From Eudorina sp. 2006-703-Eu-15 (Eukaryota > Chlorophyta > Chlorophyceae > Chlamydomonadales > Volvocaceae): a stretch of DNA of 64,000 nt. The position numbers and the translations under genes were made by a program. Positions within the stretch are counted from its first letter, which is position 1. Every line of letters begins with the position of its first letter. Positions 23,612 to 35,834 of the stretch are shown piece by piece. Below the pieces are notes generated by a model, which had not been told where the DNA came from, ran no database searches, and was given only the letters and a program-made list of their open reading frames with translations. Location: NCBI GenBank assembly GCA_003117195.1, contig BDSI01000008.1:186001-250000 (forward strand). Reading direction: 5' to 3'.

Positions 23612-26600
23612 TCACGGCACCGCAGCGAAGTCCTCCTCGCTGATGTATTGCACCGTGACCGTGCTTCCAGCGAACAGCCGGCCGTGGATAGCCGCGCGCG
23701 CGCGCTGCGACGAGACGCCGTCCTTGAAGGCCACGAAAGCCTGTGTTGACGGACAGGGGACATAACAGGGACGCAGCCGCAGCACTTATGCGGTGATGCG
23801 ACCACGCACATCCGACCTCATCCCAAGCGTGCAACCATGATGTGCCTGATGACCCACCCATGAGTGCTGCCACGCCCGTGGCCGCACTCTCCTTGTACCC
23901 TGCTGTAACTCGTGTTCAGGGTACCCAGCCCCTTGAACCCTGCTATAACAGGCTCATGTGCAGGGTACCCAGCCCACGGGCAATTGCGCCTCTGCAACCC
24001 GCAATCCGGTGACCCAACACGCTCCGATTGCTATATGGTTTAATAAGTGCGGATCAGATCCAGATCATGGTCGAGGTCATGCAGAACCCTCAGCTTGCAG
24101 TATCTACATGCCCGTTTCCTTAAGTAACAAAATCATGAGACGGGCCCAACCCGTTGCACAGGGTCCTCAGCTACGGTAATCCAGCACACGCACCTTGCCG
24201 TAATTGCCGCTGCCCATCCAGTCCGTCGACTGCGTCCGCACATCCTCCGGCGGTCGAGGCACCTTGACGGCCACCAGCCCGCCCGGTGCGTGCCGGGAGC
24301 ACTCATCAGCCAGGTCGTCGATGACCTGCACGGCAGGGCATGCCGTGGGAAGGGACAGGGCGACCAGCTTGCGGGTCGATGTTGTGGTGCAGTTGAATGG
24401 AGGGCAGGCGTTGGGCCTCCACGTCCACAGGACATCGTGGGCATTCGTCCGGGGAAGGACCGAGAGACTGCAGTGGATGCTGCCGGCGGTGGCTATTGCG
24501 TCTTTCCTATTCACAACAGCGGGAAGCATCGGAATCTGGACACATGGGGCCAGTCCGCGTGATCGGAAAGTGATGTGCGCTGCCGAACGCCGAACGCGAT
24601 AGGTGGCCTGGGATGCAAAGCAACCCGCGTGCAACTGAGCGCCTGAAGGAAGCGCCTGGCTGGGCCTCAGGTAGGGTCCAACGCACAGAAGCGAGCACCA
24701 GGTAGCGCCTGCAACGGACGCAAACAGTACGGTGCGAACGGTCCTACTGGTCCTACCGCTTGGGCCAACAGCTCCCTCATATCTTGCCACGGCTTGCACA
24801 TCCGCCTCAGGGACGAGGCCCACATCGCTAACGCACATGCCGCGTTACGGCCGGCGACCCGCACGCCGTGTCACGGCCGCAGGGCACGTGTGCGGCATCG
24901 ACGCGGCACGCATCTTCCTAGGACCACGCCGTACCCTCACGGTCTGACCCAAGCGACCATGACACCGCCTCGGCCACCGAGCCCGGCGGTGACAGCAGCG
25001 TGCAGCGGGCGGCGACTGCAACCTCTGAGCCGAGCCTTTGCCGTGGCGGCGCCTTCCTTAGCCTGCGCAAGGCGTCGCCCCTCCTGGCGGGGACCTGCCA
25101 AGCCGGCGATCGCTGCGCGCGGAGCGGCCCTAGCGCGCAGTACCTACGCACAGAAGACGCCGTGCAAATGCGCGGCAGCACCGCTGGTCGAGCTGGAACA
25201 CCGCGCGTGCCCTCGGCCGCCTTGGCCGTGTACAGGCTACGAGTTGTGGTCGTCGGGCCCGAAGGTCTGGAACGAGGTTCCCCGAGCGCCGCTTGTTTAC
25301 ATAACCGTCTACCCTCTCGCATGTTTCTTGGCTTGTTTTCCGCGCTACGGTATCTTCTGCGACGTGCCGCCGTAACCCCCTGCCAAGTCAGCCACTCGGC
25401 GGCGCTGCTGCCGCCCCCCATTTCCCCAGTCGGCGTGTCGCGCGGGAAAGCGGGAGTGCAACCGGGCGTACAAGCTTCCGTCAGAAGCTCCCGCCGCATC
25501 TCTCTTAAACACCCGTTCGTTTTCCCTCCTCCTACGCAGGGTATGTATGCGCGGGTGTGTGTCGGTTTGCAGAGCCCCTCAGCTGCTCCACTTACCGCCT
25601 CGTACTCCTCATCGTCCGCCAGCATGTCGGCGCTCAGCATGCCCAGCACGCAGAAGAACGGCGTCGGGACCGCATCACCCGGCTCGCCGCCGCCGTTGGC
25701 CTGCCCCGCATCCGCGGCGGCTCCTGCAGCGGGAGGCTGTTCCGGCAGCCCTGGCTGGTGCTTGCCCTCATCCGGCGGCTCCTGTCCATCTCCATCCTGC
25801 TCATTCGACTGTAGAAGCTGCATCATCACCTTCTGCTGCTCCTGGTCACCGGCAGGCGCGCCGCCACCCGGCGCAGGCGTCGCCTCTCGCGACTTTGCTG
25901 CCGCGGCGTCCCCGTCGCCAGCGCCAGTCACGGCGGGGGCGGCGCCCTCCGCGGACTTGGGCAGAATCAGGTTGGCCAGGCCCAGCTGCGCCAGGTTCAT
26001 GCCGGCGGCCGTGGCGTTCGCGGCCAGTGCGGCCATGTCCCCAGCCTGCACCGCGGCCATCAGGAAGGTATAGGAAATTGGTAGGGCGGCATCACGTGCA
26101 TTGCCGTAATGTTGCCCTTTGCTGTCCGCGGTAGCACCACATGAGCTGAATGCGACCAGACGCACCCGCGGACATCGTCCTGGGCCCTACCCACGCCCAA
26201 GCAGAGGCGTGGAAGGCGGGGCGTCGAGCACGCAGCTGCCATAAAACACCTTCTGCATCACACGACTTGTGATGGCCAGGAGTCAGCGCCCACTATCCAA
26301 CTAAGGTATTACTGGGCTACGGGGGAGCTGGCCAAGAGTCCTTTGCTTTTACGTTTGAAACGTACCCAAACGAGCCCCTAAACGAGGGTACGGAAAATGC
26401 GCCAAACTGCAATCATATCATTACGCAACTGGATAACTACGTAAACCTTATTGTTTCCCCCACTGGGAGCAGTGATTTGCGCTACCTGCAATGGAGGATT
26501 CGGGACCCAACCATGCGAAATTGGGGGCAGGAAGGGTTATCTTAGACGATACCAAGGCTAACCCGCACTTATAGCGCCTGTTGTATGTATCTTAGACGAT

Positions 26601-29600
26601 ACCAAGGCTAACCCGCACTTATAGCGCCTGTTGTATGGCATGAAGTACTACGGGGAAGCGCGTATAGGACGTGGGTATCGGCGGCCTTGTCAATCGACGA
26701 CCCAAACGAGCGGAAGCTAGCGTTTGTCATTTGGTACGGCATCGTTTGGCTCAAGATAAACGACAGACTCCATCGTTTGTTTCGTTTCGTTTGTTTGCGT
26801 TTCCGTTTTCGTTTTCGGAAACCCTGCCGGCGGGTACAGGATTGAAACAAAGCCTACGAGACCGGTCCAGACGTAGCCCGACGCCCCGACGTTCACTGCG
26901 CGCCGCCGGGAGGATAGGCCATCCAGCTGAGTCCGTGGCGCCCTCAGCCCGCCCTGCCCACACACCTGGAACGCTGCAAGCGCCTGCGCTGCCGCTTGCG
27001 CTGCCTCAGATGCTTTGTGCGGGTCCACGTAACCGCTGGGCCGGCCCACGGAAATCGTCTGCCCCAACAGCTGCACCTGCGGGCCCACGGGCAGCGTATG
27101 CAGACCGGCAGGACGCAATGGATGACGTCCCCGTAAGGGATAGCCAGCCCGGGGCTGAATACAGTCCCGCAATGTATGAGGGCGAACAGATCAAGCACTA
27201 AAACCGCATATCGGCATATATGCGCAAGCATAAAACCCTTTTGCCCATCCCAACAACTCTGCGCGCACCCCAGCGCATGCCCGGTACCGCTGGTGTGGCG
27301 ACACCACACACCTGTCCGTTGAGCGCCAGCGCAGCGGTGGCCATCTCGGGCGTGCGGAACTCGACGAACGCGTACCGGCCGTCGCTGTGCAGGTTCACGT
27401 TGACGACCGGCTCGGCGCCGCTCGTCACGGTGAACGCGGCTGCCAGCGTGGTGTTAAAGAGCTGGCGGAGCGCCACGTCAGTCACAGCGCCCGGCACCAA
27501 GTTCCCGATGTACAGCTACGGCACGGCAACGGGGAGCGTGGAAACAAATCGTGAGCTGGGTCAGTCGCTCGGAGGCAATGCGAGCCTGTGCGGCAAGGGG
27601 CGCTGGCACAACGGTTTGGATGCGAACTCCCCCACAGGCGCACATTCCGTCCCTTACCTCACGCTGTGTCTTTGCCGACGCCGCAGCTGCCGAGGCCGCC
27701 TGTTGCTGAAGCACCGTCTGCCGGCTGCGCAGCTGCTGCTCCAGCCACAGGCGTTGCGCTGCGGGGGCCGAAGGCAAAGCAAGCTTGCTGCTGGGATGAC
27801 ATAATGCGTACGCACGAGCAAACAAATCCCCGGCACATAGGGGCCCGATTCTTTTCAACAAGTAATAGCCATGGCTGTAACGTCTCAAGTCATGATGTAA
27901 CACCACTGGAACATATTGCAGGTTGATTGCACTTAAATCACCGCGCACCCATTCGTTCTACCTTCGGCTGGATCCGTGGGCACGTTTTGCCGCAGGTAGT
28001 AGAAGGGGTCGGAGATGTAGCCCGGCCCGGCTCCTGGTGGCAGCGGCTTGTCGTACTTTGCGGGGTCCTGTAAGGAGGGGTATTGCCACAGACGACACCC
28101 ACCGTTGCATTGGTACCGCCGGTCAGCTCACTGCGGCGTCGCGTCGGAACTCGCGCAGCAGCCTCCGAGGTCCTTGTACTTGGGAGAACACGCCCCGCAT
28201 GCGAAGGCTTAGATGGGAACAAGTCCCTAACAAGGCATCTAGCTGCACCCACTTCGCATGCTGCTTCGGAACGCGTCCGCCTCCCGTCCCTCCCCCAAAA
28301 CGCCCACCCACCGGAGGCGCCTGCCGCCGCCTTGGCTTGTACCCGCCGTACCCCTCCTCCTCCTCGCTGTGATGATCCTCCCGGCGGCCACGCCCTCCGC
28401 GTCCGCGACGTCCACCATCACGGTCACCCCGCCTGTCAGCCAGAACCCATGCAAACCCATGTCATATTTGACATGGGTTGAGGGTTTTGCCTCTTGCGTT
28501 TGGGCTCCCATTATTTCACCCCGAACCAGAACCCCGATGGCTCTGGTGCGCGCTCGACACCGACAGCTGGTGACGAGGTGATTCAGGGGCATCACGTCAT
28601 CATCCAAGATGCGACGAATGCATCCTTCACGTGTCAACACATGCGTGTCAACACATGCCTAATTGCATATGTGGATGACATATGCTCCATTTTCGGACAA
28701 CTGGAGCAGCTGCGCTGGAAAAGTGCGCGACCCAGATGGAACTAGGAGTTCATACACAGCGAGGGGAGCTGGCGCGCCCCAGCGGCCGATTCCATCAGTC
28801 GTCGTCACGCCCTGTTCCTGTTCCTGCCTTCGTCCACACAACCGTGCCGTAGCCCAACCCTGCAACACCTGTTGTCGCACCGATCCGTGTTTCTCGCCAC
28901 ACCTGTTGTCGTACCGATCCCTTGACCGCGACCGCCGCCTCTCCCGTGACCTGTTCGAAAAGTAACACTCTTTCAGTTGCTGACGGAGCTGTGTCTCAAA
29001 GCATATGGGGATACTAAATGCTTCGGGCCAGCCCGAACTCCGTTCCTCGCGGAATCGGATGACAGGGTACAATGCCTCTGCCCATGCGAGCACCTTACAG
29101 TGCACGAACTCATTGGGGCTCGCACGATTCTTTACTACCAGGTGATGGCACAATCTGCAGATAGCCGGATTCAGGAAAGAAACATGGGCTTGAGCCTTCC
29201 GCAACCGTCGCCATTAGTACACGGCAACCCGGCCGTGTTGAGTGGGCCTCTTGCCGCAAGCCCAGCCTAATTTGTTCGTATTCCTTCAAATGCCCGGGCG
29301 GCTTGAATGCGCTTTCGCGATAACGACGCTGTGTGTCTGGCCTGGGACACCCAGTTCCCTACTGCAAGGACTGACGGGCCGCCGGGACGCCGTCACGACA
29401 CACCTGGACCTGCGCCGCTCACGCCCGTACTCCCGTGGGTCGCCTCTAACATCTCGTCGCTCCCCGTAGTCCCGCCTGTCCCCGAAATCTCTCCGTTCCG
29501 CGTATCCTCCAGGTCCTCGGTCCTGGCGGTCATCGCCTCTTGGTCTCCGCCGGTCATCGTCTCGCCGGTCATGTAAGTCGCGTTCGTCCCGACGCCGGTC

Positions 29601-29753
29601 ATAGTCACGCGGTGGCTCCCGATCATAACGATCACGTTCACGATGGTCACGACCGGCACCATCGTCCCTGGATTTCAGCCTGCCGCCTTCGTGACTGCGT
29701 TCAACCTGGTACAGGCGATCATGTTCGTGCGGATAGTCATCATAGTCGCCCAT
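23612..29753 (-). CDS. U2AF65: U2AF large subunit (U2AF65-like) splicing factor, RS + RRM1 + UHM, without RRM2
   Basis: Ten exons on the - strand: 29753-29404, 28950-28903, 28432-28312, 28067-27962, 27758-27658, 27515-27312, 27076-26966, 26045-25596, 24325-24194 and 23740-23612. All phases agree (1752 nt, 583 residues). Residues 1 to about 160 form an Arg/Asp/Ser-rich RS-type domain. RRM1 begins at residue 243 with RNP2 LYIGNL and has RNP1 RYAFVEF at 289-295, then GQTISVGRPSGYVDP, matching the U2AF65 RRM1 exit. After an Ala/Gly/Pro-rich linker, the C-terminal UHM starts with FFCVLGMLSADMLADDEEYE (477) and continues IDDLADECSRHA, GNYGKAFVAFKD. It keeps the R-x-F motif as R562-L-F564. The family recognises the polypyrimidine tract and recruits U2 snRNP via SF1/SF3b. 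Normal members have RRM1 and RRM2 in tandem; no RRM2 is encoded between exons 7 and 8, nor is a readable RRM in that 920-bp intron. The usual N-terminal Trp that binds the small subunit is not evident either. Divergent from MoT2. Confidence 0.9.
26538..26637. repeat. 50-bp perfect tandem duplication in U2AF intron 7
   Basis: Two copies of a 50-bp unit starting tatcttagacgataccaagg with no difference between them, implying a recent duplication. The surrounding intron is AT-richer than the flanking exons. Confidence 0.95.
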
Positions 29754-30246
29754 GGCGAGTATTGACTAGCCGTGGCAGGCCTAGCGAACAGCAGTAAGAG
29801 CACCGCGTGGTGCGGCGGAACCTGGTAGTCCTTTCAGCTGATGCTCTATTAGCTTATCAAACTACTGTCAGTATTACGTTGCAGTCGATCTCTCGACACG
29901 CTATGTCACAACTTGAAGCGAGGACTGCGCGAGGTGAACAAGCAAGTGCCCAGGAGCTTCATCCGGCTCGTTGAACTATGTACTATAAAGTGCCACTTCA
30001 GTGACTGAAAACATGCGCCAAAGCCCCCTCGGGAACTCCCCTTTGTCGTACGCAAAAGAAAAAAGAGAAAGGGTGAAGGTGAAAATTTTTTGCTCCGGTG
30101 GTTGTTTACTTTAAACTTATTAAAACGCGAAGGACTGTTCTTAACGGAAATCATGCTCCACTTGTAGCTCGATATCATTTTCGTGTTTCCCGTCGTCGAG
30201 TGCCGGCCTCGTAATGTTTTAGTATATAGACACAGATATAGGAAAG
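29754..30246. promoter_or_regulatory. divergent intergenic region between U2AF and MoT2
   Basis: About 490 bp between divergent start codons. The part next to MoT2 is AT-rich (aaagaaaaaagagaaaggg; tttactttaaacttattaaa around 30100-30125; tagtatatag at 30221). Shared promoter function is inferred from geometry. Confidence 0.45.
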
Positions 30247-33200
30247 ATGGAGTTCGTCTACTGGCTCATTTTTGGAGTCTTGGCTGTCGTCGTTGCAGCG
30301 CTTGTCCTGACGCAGGTGCATTTGGCGGACCCAGTTGTTGTAGCTGTTCTTTGAATTATACATGGAACCCACTGCGTCCGCCGATTGTAAATCCTTGCAT
30401 GGCAATTGACGAGCTTACCAGATCAGCTGTCGGAAGCGCGGGCTTGGGTCGCACCCCATATGCTCTGAACGGATACAGCATTGACCTTGGAGACATTTCA
30501 CATTCCTGTGTGCTCTGCAGACCAAAGAGGGAGGCATCGTCTCGGGCAACGCGTCCCAGTTGCAGGCGTTCACCGCGTTGCGTAACAACTATGTCTTTGT
30601 GTACGCACTCATGATGGGTAAGATTGGCATCACGTCCTATGCAACGAGGGTGAGGATTGGTACACGCCGAGGGTCGCTGTGCCGAGGGAGTGCGGCTGCA
30701 CCCGGTCAGCTGCCCGTACCTGAGTTGGCCCCGGTTGCGCAGATGAGGTCTACTTCCCTGCAATCAGCATGTCTCCCGACCCAGCTCAATGTAATAAAAC
30801 CTTGCCTCAAGTAACGGACACTCTTGATGCCCTTTGCTTCCCACCTGCAGCTGGAGATTGGCTTCAGGGACCGTACGTGTATGCGCTGTACCAGCACTAC
30901 GGCTACGGTGTGAAGGTGGGTTGCGCTTTAGGCAAATGAGCAGCGCTTTACTTAGACCCAGAGAGTAAAGGAGCCGTTCACCCGCTATCCTCGTCTTCGG
31001 GGCCGACGGGGTCGACAGATACAAGCAGGGTTTACCAAGGATGTTTGTCTGTGGGATCGTGCTACAGGGTGACTCGCATGGCCCCGCGTGTTCGGCCCCC
31101 AGGACATTGGTCGCCTCTTCATCGCCGGGTTTGGCTCATCCATGATCTTTGGAACCGTCGTGGGATCTCTCGCTGACAAGCAGTGAGTCCGTCAGCCAAG
31201 GAGGACGGTGGTCATCGTCGGTCGTAATGATGTCTGGATGATGTTCGTCATGTTAGGGTTGCGTTGGAGGGCCAAGCTTGGCTGGGGGCTTCAGCATATC
31301 CACGTTGCCCTTTAGTGCTTTGTCAGCATGCCAGGTGCTCTTGGGCTTGGGTTGGCTTTTCTCGGGTGAGAGACGCACCAAGGGTGGTGTTTCATCTTTG
31401 GACCTGGCCCACGGTTGTTGCGTGGTCGCAGTGGTCGAAAGAAAGCGGCGCTGGTGTACGTCCTCACATACGCGGCCTCTTGCGCCACGAAGCACTCGCC
31501 GGACTACGCGATCCTCATGGTGGGTCATTGAGGGATTGCCTGTTTAGGAGTTCAACTGCTGTGGATCGGTCAAAACCGAAACCGATTGTCACGTGCACAT
31601 CAGACTCGCAAGGTACCGTTGTCGTTCGCTGGGCTGCCTTCTGGGGCAGTGACCGAATCCGGGATGTCTGCGAGCCCATCGCGGTGTCGCGACAAATTAC
31701 CTGTATGCCATGAACCAACCAGCACGACCCTGCCCGGGGCACGCTGTTCATCAGTATGCCCTGCATTTCAGCTTCTGAGTCTTGGCGTTCCTGTTCCGCT
31801 GTTCGTCATTCCGTTGTCGACGCTATCCCGGGCGAACAGTTCGGGCGCTTGCTAGGAGGCATCGCGACCTCGCTGCTGTTCTCCGCCTTTGAGAGCTGGG
31901 TCGTGGCGGAGCACTTCTCGCGGGGCTTCGACGAAAAGTGGCTCGGTGACGTGTTTTCCAAGGTAAGATGATTTCTAGGGCGGGTCGTCCTCAATTCTTC
32001 GGTTTATTTCAACCGTGCTCCTCGCTTGCACAGCTCCACAATTTATCGAAACACAGCTGGCAGCAGTCGCACCGGAAATCTTAAGGAACAGGACCAGCGG
32101 AAGTCGCTGAGTCGGCACGACGACGGCTTGGAAAGTCCGCCCACGCACATGCGGATCCAAGGCCCTTGCCCGGATCCATCATAGCCCCGGCAGCATGCTC
32201 AACGCCCCACGTCCGCCAACCGAAACCCCAAACCCATTTATCGTCCTTCCTGCCTGAAGTGGAGTCCTGTTTCAAACCCCCTACTTGTGAACGCAGGCCG
32301 TGTTCGTGGGTAACGGCCTGATGGCCATCCTCGCTGGCCTCGTGGCGTCGTACCTGGTGGACACCATGAAGATGGGACCCGTGGCGCCCTTTGACGCCGC
32401 CATTGTGGTGCTGCTGCTGGGCGGTCTGGTGATATACTCGTCCTGGCCGGAGAACTACGGCGATTCGGTGCACGCAGCAGAGGGCGTCGTGCAGACGCTG
32501 CGGCGGCAGTTCGCGGTGGCAACTGGCGCTATCCTCGGCGGTGGGTGATAACTTGTCGGGGCCCAGGGGAGTGGCACCGCCGTCAGAAAAAGTCCAGGGC
32601 CATGCCCTTGAGCTGGAACTCCTTGCACCGCCGACAGCGTTTCTGGGGTTAAGCTAGGGTTTACCCTATCAAGTCGCACGTTTCGACCACGCGCATGGCT
32701 GCGTGCTATCCGCAAGTGCATCCGCGGATGCTTCCAACGGCCTTGCCTTTCCCTAGAGACGTGCCTCCGCGTTGTTGCGGAGGCGTGCGGGCCGCCACTA
32801 CCCAGCTGGAGACCAGTGCACCGGGGCCTCGGGCCCGAACGCTCCGGTGCGCAGGCGGGTTCATGGGAACAGGAACAGGCACTCATCGCACGACGCCGGT
32901 ATCGCCCGCCTGCAGACCAGCGCATCGCGCTGCTGGGCGCCATGCAGTCGCTGTTCGAGGCCTCCATGTACACCTTCGTGTTCCTGTGGACGCCCGCGCT
33001 GTCACCCTCGGGCGAGAAGATCTACCACGGCATGATCTTCGCCTGCTTCATGACCGCCTCCATGGCGGGCTCGTCGCTGTCCGGAATCCTGATGAAGCGT
33101 TACAAGGTGCGATGGTGTGGTTGAAAGCCGCAGGCGCGCTGTCGTGTGGGGTGGGTCGGGCTGGGCGTGTCGTGGGGATGTAAGGTGAGGGGCGGGGTAA

Positions 33201-33787
33201 CGTGACATGTAAAAAAGAAATACCGAGCCGCAGCATGCGGTCTGTCCTAACAGCTGTGTTGGTTGGCAGGTCGGGGGTGAGTGTGAGAGGCGGGCAGCGG
33301 GGCCCGTGGGCCGCTTGCGTGCGACGCCGCCACGATCTGGGCGCAGCGTAATGTTAAAATTCACCATTGCCACGTGCTTCCGCACGTGTTCGCGCAGGTC
33401 GAGACGTTCATGAAGTACGTGTTCGGGCTTTCGGCGCTCGCGCTTTCAGTGCCGTTCCTGTTCCACATGGGTGTCTCCAAAGGTGAGGGTTTCCTGCACA
33501 TCCGGAACGTAGATGTCGTACGATGTGAAGTACGCGAGTGTGCATTACCAGGTGCTACACAGCCAGTCATAGGAACCATTACGCAGGGCAGTGGGTCGGG
33601 TTCCGCGACGGCCAGTAAGGACTGCCTCATACCCAGCACCAACGCTGAAGCCCCAGCACGGGTGCATCACTCATTGGGTCATTGTGCATCCTTGCAATCC
33701 GACGACCGCGGTCGTCGTTGAGTCGCGCATCCTTGATGCCCGCAACTAGCCGCAGCGGCCCGATGGCCGCCGGGGCGCCAGCAGAAG

Positions 33788-33831
<44 letters not shown>

Positions 33832-35234
33832 GTCGTCGTACTGTACAGCTGTGTGCTTGCGGACACACACCTCGCGCGCTCGCGCCTTCCTTTGCGGTTC
33901 CGCTGCTCCTTGTGCACCCGCAGAGACGCGCCGGCGCCTCGAGGAGGCCGCAATGGGCAAGGAGGGGGTCCGTGGCATCAGCCTGGAGGGCCAGATTCAG
34001 CTGGTGGCGTTCTGCGTGTTTGAGGTGCGTGCCACGTGAGCTGTTGATTGTGACGCGGTCGGCAGTATGGGGGGGGTATGGATTGGGGAACGGGCGGGGG
34101 GGGGTACGTGGGACGCTGGGGCTGCTGCTATGGGGGTGGTACGTGGGACGCTGGGGCGGCTGCTGTGTGAACCCGCTTGCGGCAAGGAGCTCGCAACGCT
34201 TGCGCTGCACACGACGCGGAGCGGCCGGGGGCACGGGTGTACATGGATCACCAACAGCAGCTGCTGCTTCTCCCCTGCGGTCCTGCCCGGTCAAAGACGA
34301 CAAGTGGCGCCCGCAGCCAATGGACATGCGGCCTTCCCTGTCGGCGCCCGCCCACATCTGCGTCCCTGGCCGCGTCCCTACCGTCCACGTCTGCAGGTGC
34401 TCGTGGGCGTCTTCTGGCCGTCCATGATGACGCTGCGCGCTCGCTTCATCCCCGAGGAGACCCGCTCCACCATCATCAACATGTTCCGCATCCCGCTGAA
34501 CCTCTTCGTCTGCATCATCTTGTACAATGTAAGGGCGGGTTGCAGGCGGCGAGGGAACCCAGTAATCAATAGGGCTACCGTGGGTTCCTGCCAGGTGACT
34601 GCAGACCTCGGCTTCCTAGCGAGTTGGACCTTCCAGAGCACGGCTTGCACGCGGGTTGGGATGGCTCATTGTGCGAGCAGGCGCAGCGAGTCGGGAGCCC
34701 GCATCAGCTGCGGCAAGGGGTGATCCTGCTGTGCTGCTGCAGCCGATGCGTATGCTAATGCTGCTGCTGCCCCGCTGCGCGCGCGACTTGGCGGCGGCGC
34801 AGGTGCACCTCTTCCCGCTCTCCGCGATGTTCGCGTTGTGTTCCGCCTTCTTGGCGATCGCGGCGGTACTCCAGGTGCGTCAACGGGGCGGACGTGAACG
34901 GAATTCCCATGCGCAGATCGGGGGTCCTGTTGCCACGACAAGACTGGCTGGCTGGTGATGGCTGGGCTGCGGTCGGGGCCATTTGCACTTGGCGCCACCA
35001 TAATATGAGGCACTGGGCACCGCAGCTTGAGCCTAGAGGCTGTGCAGCTGTTCACACGGGGCTCTCGAAGTGACGTCATATCTATCGCGCGAGAACCTTG
35101 ACGTGTAACCCAACCGACCCCCTAACCAGGTCCGCCTGGAGCGCATCGTCCGAGAGAACCCGGGCCTGTCGCCCACCAAGGGCGAGGAGGAGCGCCTCCT
35201 GGAGGGCAAGGCGGACGCGAAGGTCCCTACATGA
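30247..35234 (+). CDS. MOT2: MoT2-type molybdate-anion transporter (MFS, MFSD5 family)
   Basis: Thirteen exons: 30247-30315, 30521-30617, 30851-30915, 31103-31182, 31432-31519, 31840-31962, 32297-32540, 32916-33106, 33398-33482, 33924-34024, 34397-34528, 34803-34874 and 35130-35234. They add to 1452 nt (483 residues) with every phase in agreement. The sequence follows the MFSD5/MoT2 family closely: MEFVYWLIFGVLAVVVAALV start, ALRNNYVFVYALMMAGDWLQ, GPYVYALYQHYGYG, DIGRLFIAGFGSSMIFGTVV, GSLADKHGRKKAAL, TKHSPDYAILM, FGRLLGGIATSLLFSAFESW, GPVAPFDAA, SSWPENYGD, SLFEASMYTFVFLWTPAL. About 12 membrane segments span the protein, which sits in the plasma or an internal membrane and imports molybdate for Moco synthesis (known of the Chlamydomonas MoT2). 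The stop is TGA followed by C, and the same frame then stays open for 199 more codons (see next entry). Length to the first stop fits the family. Confidence 0.93.
33788..33834. repeat. (ATC)n microsatellite in MoT2 intron 9
   Basis: About 15 uninterrupted ATC/TCA units followed by three gtc units. Confidence 0.95.
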
Positions 35235-35834
35235 CTCCCTGCCGGGCCGTCGTCCACCGGTGCTGCCTCCCCCAGCCGTGTCGGCGGCTCCGGCCCTGTG
35301 GGGGCAGGAGCAGCGTCTGCAGGGGCGGAGGCGGCCGGCAGAGGTTCTGGAGGCATGCGGACGGGGCGGCTGCCCGGTACAAGTACATCAGAGCCGGCAG
35401 GGACTGTTATTCGCGGCAAAGGGCGCCCCAGGGCGTCCGCCCCGGCGGATATGTCGCCTGCAGGGGCCGTGTCGGAGCTGACTGCAAGTAACGGTTTTGG
35501 GTTTAGCAGCGACGGCGAGGACGGGCAGCGCACAGGCGCGCGGGGAGCTCAGACCAAAGGCCGGGGGCGGACGCCGACCCGCGTGTCAACCCAGCGGCGC
35601 AGCGTCGCCTCGCCGGCATCGCCGTCGCCCGGCCGGAAGGGACGAGGCCGTGTGTCATCGCCGGAAACATCACCGCAGAGGAGCAGGAGCGCGGGCCGCG
35701 GCGGCGGGCAACTGCAGCAGCGGCAACTGCGACAGCAATCTTCAGAGGCGGCTGGTGGGTCGGAGGCGGCCGCGCCCTCGCCATCGGTGCGGAGGAGTGA
35801 GCGACTGCAGAAGAAAGCGCACAAGGCATCATAA
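35235..35834 (+). other. same-frame 199-codon extension after the MoT2 TGA
   Basis: Directly after the TGA at 35232-35234 the MoT2 reading frame continues without interruption to TAA at 35834. The encoded stretch is Gly/Ala/Ser/Pro/Arg-rich (LPAGPSSTGAASPSRVG ... RRSERLQKKAHKAS), ends in a basic segment and has no membrane segment. It could be a readthrough extension, a tail cut off by a recent stop mutation, or a 3'UTR that is open by chance in GC-rich DNA. I found no intron with a standard donor and matching phase that removes the stop. Confidence 0.4.
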
